This document shows positions 57,160-64,000 of a stretch of 64,000 bases of DNA, in pieces (the stretch's first letter is position 1; each line of letters begins with the position of its first letter). A model generated the notes under the pieces. That model did not search any database, was not told the origin of the DNA, and saw nothing but the letters and a program-made list of their open reading frames with translations. Position numbers and translations under genes: made by a program. This DNA comes from Tillus elongatus (Eukaryota; Arthropoda; Insecta; Coleoptera; Cleridae). The stretch spans positions 132,102,454-132,166,453 of the forward strand of contig OZ023263.1 of NCBI GenBank assembly GCA_964006375.1, read 5' to 3'.

Positions 57160-58990
57160 TCAAAAGATTGAATTCACTCTTACTAGCTGCGAGTGGACTT
57201 GATCATCGGCTGCGTCTTCTAGCTTGCTTAACTGTGCCAGCTCTATTGGTTCGACATCTTGATCTGTTTTGTCGCTAGTGCTTCTTCTTTTCTTTGGCTG
57301 TGCCTTTTCTTCAATTTCCTGCGAATGCTGCGGTATGTAGATAGCGGTTATAATTAAAATGGCTGCTACCAATGTGGTGGTAGGTTCGTTACTACTGAAT
57401 GATGCGTGAGCGTGTCCCATCGGTTTTTTTGGAGATTATCCTCTTCTTGCCGTTCTTCCTGAACGATATACTTCAAATCGTCATATGGTCTGACCACTGC
57501 TTCGTGAGCTGTTAGTGCCCTTAATAGCGTTTAAGTCGTTGGTACTGGTTTCACGAATCCACCTATGATAGGCACATCTTCATCTGTCTCCGAGTCAGCA
57601 GCATAGTTTTTGTCTCAATGATACAGTCGTGGTATATGGATATTATTCCAGGCTGCTGTATCTTAACTTCTTTCCTTTTGCCGTTACATATAATTGCAAT
57701 TCTGGATTCTCTTGGGTTTATAAACATCCATGAGTTTCTTGGGTAAAGTTGCTTCCAGATTATAGACTTGAGTGGCTGGTGGGAACCACATGGATATGTG
57801 ATTTTGTCTTCTCGCTGGTATATTTCATCTACAATGCAACTAGGGCTGCTTTCTATACTTCTTACCATGGCTGGTGAACACACATATAGGTACTCGGATA
57901 AGGGAATGCTGTGTTTTAGTTCATTGTCGGCTATGCAAGTATTGTTGCGTGTTGTAATCCACTCGTAGAATTTAATTAGGTACTTCCATTGACCAATATG
58001 TTTCGTTCTCGACTTTATATGCAATCGGAATGATATTTATGAACATAAATTGCGTTACCGCCGTCATCGTGAAGTAACCTTACAGATGAATATATTTTTC
58101 ACTGTGACTTATTTATGGACGTAGTATCGGATATGATATGATCTCTAGATGCTGTGACAGTTCTCTTGATGCGGCGCTTATTATTTTATCAATGTGCGCT
58201 GGTGAAAAAGTCGTAAATGTTGGCTTGGTTCACATATATGTTTAGTAAGCTTCTGTAATGATGAGTGATTTCCTCTAGATATCGGTCAGCTATCTGATAT
58301 ACACCCGCTCATTATTTTATCAATGTGCGCTGGTGAAAAAGTCGTATATGTTGGCTTGGTTCACATATATGTTTAGTAAGCTTCTGTAATGATGAGTGAT
58401 TTCCTCTAGATATCGGTCAGCTATCTGATATGCACATAAGTATGTGAATATTTAATGAATTATTGTCTACCGCTTTGTACCAAGGTTTGATGTTGTTGAT
58501 GGCTTCTTTGCCCTGGTTCAGTTTGGACTCGAAATGTTTTAGTGTGTGGTATATTATTTCCTCTGTATCATTGCAACTTGATAACGATTGAAGCATCAAC
58601 CATGTTTAATGATGAGATGCTGCAATAAGTTCTTATTGATTTTTATCTAATTGATCTATGCCCTTGTATACGTCATCATTCACCCCAAATGCGGATGTTG
58701 GGAGTTGTCCAAGGATGTCTCTTTTCTCCCTCTTCCTAAGGGCAGTATCAAACCCTGCTTTGATCCATGATTCTTCAACCTGTTACGCTTTAAATTGTCT
58801 AATTAATGAGGCACAGTCAATAGCGCCAGAAGAAATTCCTTTGCTTTGTTTACAAAACTCTTTGAGCTCAACAACTACGGCCGTCCTTGACTCAGTTTCT
58901 CAATTTTACCATGTGCTATGTGTTCAATGTAGAACCCTCGCTGTGGGTATTATATTATACAACAGCTGCCATCATATATAGCCTTATTCT
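57160..58990 (-). pseudogene. env-like glycoprotein region of the BEL/Pao remnant
   Basis: Broken pieces, from the N-side: a basic furin-type site (RKREKR, plus-strand 58,720-58,737) followed by DILGQLPTSAFG; a helical segment at 58,417-58,599; a Cys-containing ectodomain piece at 57,563-58,024; and a C-terminal piece at 57,160-57,420 with a hydrophobic membrane span (LVAAILIITAIYI) and a basic tail. The layout resembles the fusion (F-like) envelope proteins of errantiviruses and baculoviruses. The pieces lie in different frames and are interrupted by stops and a 131-bp tandem duplication, so no glycoprotein can be made. Confidence 0.6.
58180..58436. repeat. 131-bp tandem duplication within the env-like region
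   Basis: The segment beginning attattttatcaatgtgcgc at 58,180 recurs at 58,311 almost unchanged (gtcgtaaatg versus gtcgtatatg). It is a recent local duplication that adds to the disruption of the env-like reading frame. Confidence 0.95.
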
Positions 58991-58994
58991 GTCC

Positions 58995-59510
58995 CTTTCA
59001 TCTGCTTCTATTGTGTCTTTGTTACTAGATTGCATTGGATAATAAAATTACCTTGCTGGTTGGCCTTTCTATTGTTACACCTCCTGCTTTTCTAATCTCT
59101 GCTACTCTTGGTATCCCTTGCTTGACTGGATATGTTTTTATTATTCTCCCCAATGGCTATTTTCCTGCACTAATATTGTCATCTTTTATCAAGACCATAT
59201 CACCTGCGTGTATTATCTTCTTCTTAAATTTCCATTTGTGTTTATGCTTCTTCAATCTTCCTTCTACTGTCATTATTCCCTTCTGGTCTGCAAATGGATT
59301 CAAATCTGCTATTTTGATTTTCTTGTCTATTGGTTTGTTTTTCTGTATTGCATTGATTTCTTCTGTGCTCTCACGCCCTTGATCTATTCTTATTGTATTT
59401 TGTTCCGATTTATTCAGTTCTTTCATACTGGGATGGTCACTTATTTTATCTTCTTCTCTTGCATTATGAATAAATCTTTTGCAACATGCTACCACCCGAA
59501 TCATTTTGAG
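58995..59510 (-). pseudogene. Integrase remnant of the BEL/Pao element, catalytic core deleted
   Basis: The 115-codon ORF at 59,157-59,504 starts with the lead-in to the integrase (IRVVACCKRFIHNAREE) and reaches the segment before the zinc-binding region (GIMTVEGRL). It then passes at once to the C-terminal domain (GDMVLIKDDN), skipping the HHCC finger and the D,D-35-E core. Past a stop at about 59,157 the frame continues with PLGRIIKTYPV and IERPTSKVILL, the usual integrase end. The deletion removed roughly the central 250-300 residues. Confidence 0.7.
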
Positions 59511-59599
59511 ATTGATGAAAATCTTTGACTCAGATCCATTCTATTTACCTGTGTACTAAGACAACTCCCATCAGCTTTGACTCCTTTCTTTCTTCTGAT

Positions 59600-60547
59600 A
59601 CTTCTTGTGACTTTTCTATTTTAATGGGTGTGGAGGTGTGGACCCTGCAACCATATTGGCCCTTGCCACCATAATGATAAATTTTCTAATTCTCTTAGGT
59701 TTGTGCCTCTCGATATATAACATCTGCTGGGTTCTCTTCCGACTTCACGTAAAACTATTTTTCTTCGGCAATTAGTTGCTGAATTTCTGATACCCTGTTC
59801 GGAAGAAAGGTTTTCCATGTTCCTGGATAGATATTGAAGCTTTCTAACTTGATTACTGCTGTTGCTCTTTTCAATAAGTTGGCTAATAAGTTAGCTGCAC
59901 ATAGTTCTAACCTTGGAAGTATGGTTTTCGTCTTCAATGGAGCTACTTTTCGTTTGGCTGTTAGTAATGTTATGTAGCTTCTCCCTTCTTCGTTGGTCGC
60001 TTTGACATAAATGACTGCACCATATGCGACTTCAGATGCATGAGCGAAACAAAAAAATTATATTTTTGATTTCTTCATTGTTTTACCCACCTTGGTATTC
60101 ATATTTCTTTTACTGAATTGATTTCATGAATCTTTTCTGAATGTTAGAGTGTACTATTTTGTCTAACCCTGACTGGTTCTTGAATTATCAGCTTGGCTTT
60201 AATTACAGCTGGAGATAGCCACCCTAATGGGTCAAATAACTCGCTATCGCAGATAATATTGTCCTTTTTGTTACTTTCTCTGCACATTTAAAATCTAGTT
60301 TTAACTTGAATGTGTCTTCCCTTGATGCCCAATACCAAGAGATTTGTTTATACCATTGTCTGGCAGCTGCAATACCTTTTCACTCTGTAATTCTCCTAGC
60401 AACTTTGCAATAATTTGTGATCTGTTGCTCGACCATTTTCTTTAATTGAACCCACCTGATCTGAGCATGTCATTGATATCTGTCTGTAAGAATAATAATT
60501 TTTGCTCTAATTCAGCTCCAGATATAGCATCATCCATATAAACAGCT
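59600..60547 (-). pseudogene. RT C-terminus and RNase H of the BEL/Pao element
   Basis: The fragment begins at the RT catalytic motif (YMDDAISGAELEQ, near 60,500-60,540), so motifs A and B are missing. It continues with KRTILS and SLFDPLGWLSPAVIKAKLII. An RNase H region follows, with CFAHASEVAYGAV (the usual catalytic Asp is His here) and ILPRLELCAANLLANLL. It then ends with NRVSEIQQLIAEEK, CYISRGTNLRE and SLWWQGPIWL. Frameshifts and stops separate the segments. The family assignment rests on these BEL/Pao-typical strings. Confidence 0.75.
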
Positions 60548-61635
60548 TAGTAGGTACAGATGATGCCTTCAGGGCCCATCTACCACCTTCCACCTACCAC
60601 TGCACATGCGCGTGACGTCACAGTGCGGCAATAAGATAGTGGATAGAAAGCTCGTGACGTAAGCTCTAACCTGAGATGACGTAATCCAGGATGAAAAATA
60701 TGACATTTGAAATGACATATAACCCAACTTGTCAAAGTAAGAGGATCCGCCATTTTGATTTTTATAAAAATGACGTTTGTGAATATGGCGCCTAGCGCAT
60801 GAGTAAATTAAACTTCTTAGTTTTTAAGTTAGACCCCATATGTGAGGTATCACCGTACTCGTCTGGACAAATATACTGCAAATATGGCGGTTAGCGCCTG
60901 CACAGATCCTAAATTTTAGTATCTTGGGTTAGACTCCATGTGTGGGGTATCAGCATAATCGTCTCGCTGAGTACTATATATGAAAGAAAAAAATTAAAGA
61001 AAAAATTCAAGAAAATCTTTTTGCGCATCGTGGAGCTAGCAACAAGGCTCACATTATTCCTGGTGATCATTTGCACGAATGATGATGACTAACGTTGTTT
61101 ACAAAAAAGCCCCCTGTCACGACGAAAAACATACCTAATATCCATAAGGATCCATGTGTTTTGCTCAATTATATAGTATTGATAGCCATTTTTCATAAGA
61201 AACGATTCAAGAGTGGCGGTATAAGTATAGAAAACTTCGAGTGACAAGCAAGTACATCAGTCTTTGTCTGCAGTCTGCTCACAGTAGGTATACTTAGTAG
61301 TTATATCAGTGTACTTGTTCTGTTCAACATGGATGTTAATGATTGACTTGAGATCTTCAGACCTTTTATAACGATGTTTGTGATTTATTGGGGTCAAATT
61401 AATGCAGCTCTACGTTAAAACATTAATGAGATTACGCAAGAAAATAAAATGTTCCTGGAAACATGGTATACAATTAATCCATCTCTAAGTATCCAAATTG
61501 GTATATCAAAAGCTGCTGGATTGATTTCCATAATTCAAATTGTAAATACAAATCCGTATCCACCAAATCGAAATATAACAATCTCATCTGGTTCATGGCA
61601 ATGGGAATATTCTATTTTAACACTGAAAAAAGCAG
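60548..61635. other. Unassigned stretch with two diverged direct repeats
   Basis: About 60,783-60,860 (gaatatggcgcctagcgc... gttagaccccatatgtgaggtatc) and about 60,880-60,965 (caaatatggcggttagcgc... gttagactccatgtgtggggtatc) are imperfect tandem copies of about 100 bp. A TGACGTCA octamer occurs near 60,614 in a GC-richer patch. This may be part of an LTR or promoter; no gene is recognised. Confidence 0.45.
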
Positions 61636-61777
61636 CTGTGTGTGTGTGTGTGTGTGTGTGTGGCGCTCACCTTGCGAGTGCACGCCTCTGGCCTTAGACA
61701 TATGACTATTGGCCACAGGTTATCTGTTCCCAAGTTAGTGCTTTAAAACTGTTAGGCCAGTGAAACATAATTTAAAG

Positions 61778-61868
<91 letters not shown>
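61636..61868. repeat. Simple repeats: (TG)n at 61,636-61,660 and (TA)n at 61,781-61,868
   Basis: A short TG run and a longer TA run are separated by about 120 bp of unassigned sequence. Confidence 0.95.
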
Positions 61869-61872
<4 letters not shown>

Positions 61873-63554
61873 TATATATCCCTAGAAATTTTGTATTGCA
61901 CCTATAACGAACAATTAAAGTGAATAATGAACTCCAATAAATACAGAGTTTAAAAGTAAAATGAAACCCCGAGACAAAACGTTATTAACAGGTCAATGAA
62001 AGAACAGGTTTAATTTTCGACAAAGTGCAAACTAGTGAACTTCAAGTGATTTGTTTAATTATAAGTTTGATGAAAATTTGTTAATAATAATAACGATAGG
62101 TAAGGTTTGTTGTTTTATGAAAAATGAATAGGTTAGAAATTTGAACATACAAACATTTTTTGAGTAACCTGACTTTAAATCCAATTATTCAATTAAATAT
62201 GATCAAAAGAGAAGTAGCTTTTTCTTGAATCACTTTGTAAAATCTGTTATGGGATTGGACTCACCTGAAACAGAAACATTAATTGGTTAAAAAGCAATTT
62301 TAAACACTAATTAGCAGATTTGATTGGTCAGATAAAACAAAAGAAAGGAATTTTAATTTACGGGAGGATGAAAAACGGGACTGTTAACAAGAACCTGATC
62401 GAAACAAGAAGCTATCAGCGTGCAGATTAATAAAAACGTTGAAGAATTTAAAAAAACACTCGAATAAAAGTAAAAGTAAAATGGAAACTTGGTACTTACT
62501 AGTATATAATTTTGAAGCACCTCAAACAAGATTATCGGTACCTATAACCAGAAAACATTCAATAGTGGAAAATCTCAACAGACGCCGCAGTCCAAAATGC
62601 AAGTATTCCATCAAATATTAATAAAATAGCAGTGTAATACCAAACAAAATTCCAAACAGCCATTATCAGTATATTATCCTGTCAAATTGTAATGGAAATG
62701 GCATTTATGAACAATTTTGCCAAAGTATAGAAATAAAATCCGAGATCAACTAAAAAGAAAAGAATTATACCAAAAGAGAGCGCTACGCGGGAGTTTCAAG
62801 TAAGCAGATAAAATTCATAGCATCCATTTTAAGATCACATCTCCTTAGTTACCAAAGCGAGGTTTTCATGGTAACTGATATCATAAGTTAAAATAATTGG
62901 ATTTGTCAAACAAAATAGAGTCCAATTTTTAAACATCGTATTTAAATAATAATAATCAAAATTTGTAATCACCATAATAAGAGCTGTCATATTTTTATTA
63001 ATAAGAAATAGAGCGGATCTCAAATTAGGCCAATAATTTTAAAGAATTTTTTTTATAAAGATAAGTTCATAAAAAATCAATAATCCGTTGACTAATAAAG
63101 CACAGGGTAAAGTAAATAGGTTCAGCAACAGCACCATAGATGTTGCAAGTGTGAGAATTTTCGTCTCTAGGAACCCAATTATAAAATATTCCCTGTAGAG
63201 AAGAAGAGGCTCAATAAGAAAGCTGTGGTAATATAAATAAATCAAAAATAAGAACCATTCTATCAGAATTCCTCTGAATAATATACATATATTTAAAACT
63301 TATACATCAAATAATACCGTAAAAGAAATTCCATAGATTAAAAGCTATAACAAAAATATAATTTAACATTTAAAAGAAATATTAGTTTTCTGTAAAGGTA
63401 TATGTGGCGAGTGTCCTTAAATAAATAGACATTCTGGATAAAATAATATTACATTCATTTTTGAGCAAAACAAAAGGCACCCAACATAATTAAATACATT
63501 ATAATACAAACAAATTTATTCAACATAAAATACGTTTAGTTAAAATTAAAATAT

Positions 63555-63558
<4 letters not shown>
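61869..63558. other. Unassigned AT-rich stretch
   Basis: No recognisable gene, tRNA or named repeat on either strand. ORFs of 60-68 codons on both strands show no domain that I recognise. Confidence 0.4.

Positions 63559-63620
<62 letters not shown>
63559..63620. repeat. (TA)n microsatellite
   Basis: TA dinucleotide run about 60 bp long. Confidence 0.95.
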
Positions 63621-63623
<3 letters not shown>

Positions 63624-63829
63624 TTATATACAACTATAATTATATTAACAACGACTGCTTTTCAATAATTGTCGCACAAACGTGAGGACTTCGAAAATTC
63701 TTACACGAATTTTGATATAAATGTGAAATAACAACGATAAAAATGCCCAGAGGAAAAAAAATAACCACGTCAAAGGACAGACAGGACAGAGGAGACGAGA
63801 GGTAGCATGAACAGCAAGCAAGTATTGGA

Positions 63830-64000
63830 ATGGATCGGGAGAGAAAAGATGAGCAAGAAGTGAGTGAGAATGTAAAAGAACAGGCAGAAGAAATGGTACA
63901 GTCAGAAAAAGAAACGTTAGTAAAAGAACTGACACTTGAGGGAGGCAAGGTAGACGAGATAAATGCGACCAAACAAAAATCTGGCATTGACTACGACAAA
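63830..64000 (+). CDS. Partial Lys/Glu-rich ORF running off the window
   Basis: 57 codons are open to the window end, starting MDRERKDEQEVSENVKEQAE. The product is highly charged and probably helical or coiled-coil. The same frame upstream holds a 20-codon piece starting MPRGKKITTSKDRQ at 63,743, closed by a TAG at 63,803-63,805. The gene may thus be broken by a nonsense codon, or the real start may be the internal ATG. No domain is recognised; it could be the beginning of a retrotransposon ORF1. Confidence 0.3.
   Translation, partial: MDRERKDEQEVSENVKEQAEEMVQSEKETLVKELTLEGGKVDEINATKQKSGIDYDK

Overview
This is a gene-poor, AT-rich stretch of an animal genome. An arthropod, most likely an insect, fits best. 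The evidence is the mix of element families seen together: a Polinton/Maverick virus-like transposon, a piggyBac fragment, a Tc1-like fragment, a CR1-group and an I-group non-LTR retrotransposon, a BEL/Pao element with an env-like region, tRNA-headed SINEs, MITEs, and very long (TA)n tracts. I see no rRNA, no CRISPR array and no prokaryotic gene organisation. No complete host gene is visible; two weak candidate host exons lie at about 29.0-29.7 kb.

Layout. (1) About 0.1-27.05 kb is a tandem duplication of an 11.2-kb non-coding unit whose junction lies in a (TA)n tract. Each unit contains a large internal inverted repeat, two tRNA-headed SINEs and several copies of one palindromic MITE. Unit 2 was later modified by a 3'-truncated piggyBac (12.5-13.1 kb), a 207-bp-arm palindrome (14.6-15.0 kb) and a 4.46-kb CR1-like retrotransposon (21.9-26.4 kb). 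(2) 27.3-28.3 kb is an almost perfect long hairpin. (3) 30.6-34.8 kb is a second, older inverted repeat with roughly 1.9-kb arms around a decayed reverse-transcriptase fragment. (4) 35.7-36.6 kb is a tandem array of roughly 300-bp units. (5) 38.2-39.1 kb is a decayed Tc1-like transposase.

(6) 39,518-50,660 is the centrepiece: an 11.1-kb Polinton/Maverick-type element. It has TIRs of about 0.8 kb with AG...CT termini and a 6-bp target duplication with one mismatch. It keeps an apparently intact virion module: FtsK/HerA-like packaging ATPase, pX/pVI-like core protein, adenain-like protease, penton-like minor capsid, double-jelly-roll major capsid, DUF8207-like protein and a fibre-like protein. 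It also carries a KilA-N gene and a small overlapping ORF just before the major capsid gene. The usual protein-primed DNA polymerase and retroviral-type integrase are missing. Only what looks like the integrase C-terminal chromodomain survives, as a 43-codon vestige. Two divergent gene clusters (minus strand: ATPase, DUF8207-like, fibre-like; plus strand: pX-like to MCP) share a 158-bp intergenic region. The element also contains a 13-bp CAGCTG minisatellite, a 217-bp satellite, and TIRs holding cAMP-response-element octamers, a GC-rich block and a tRNA-like sequence.

(7) 50.7-56.15 kb is a decayed I-group non-LTR retrotransposon with zinc-knuckle gag, endonuclease, reverse transcriptase and RNase H. 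(8) 57.15-60.55 kb is a decayed minus-strand BEL/Pao element that has lost its integrase core but keeps an env-like region. (9) 60.6-64.0 kb is mostly unassigned AT-rich sequence, ending in a short ORF that runs off the window.

All coordinates and alignments were made by eye. Percent identities and family placements below the superfamily level are inferences.
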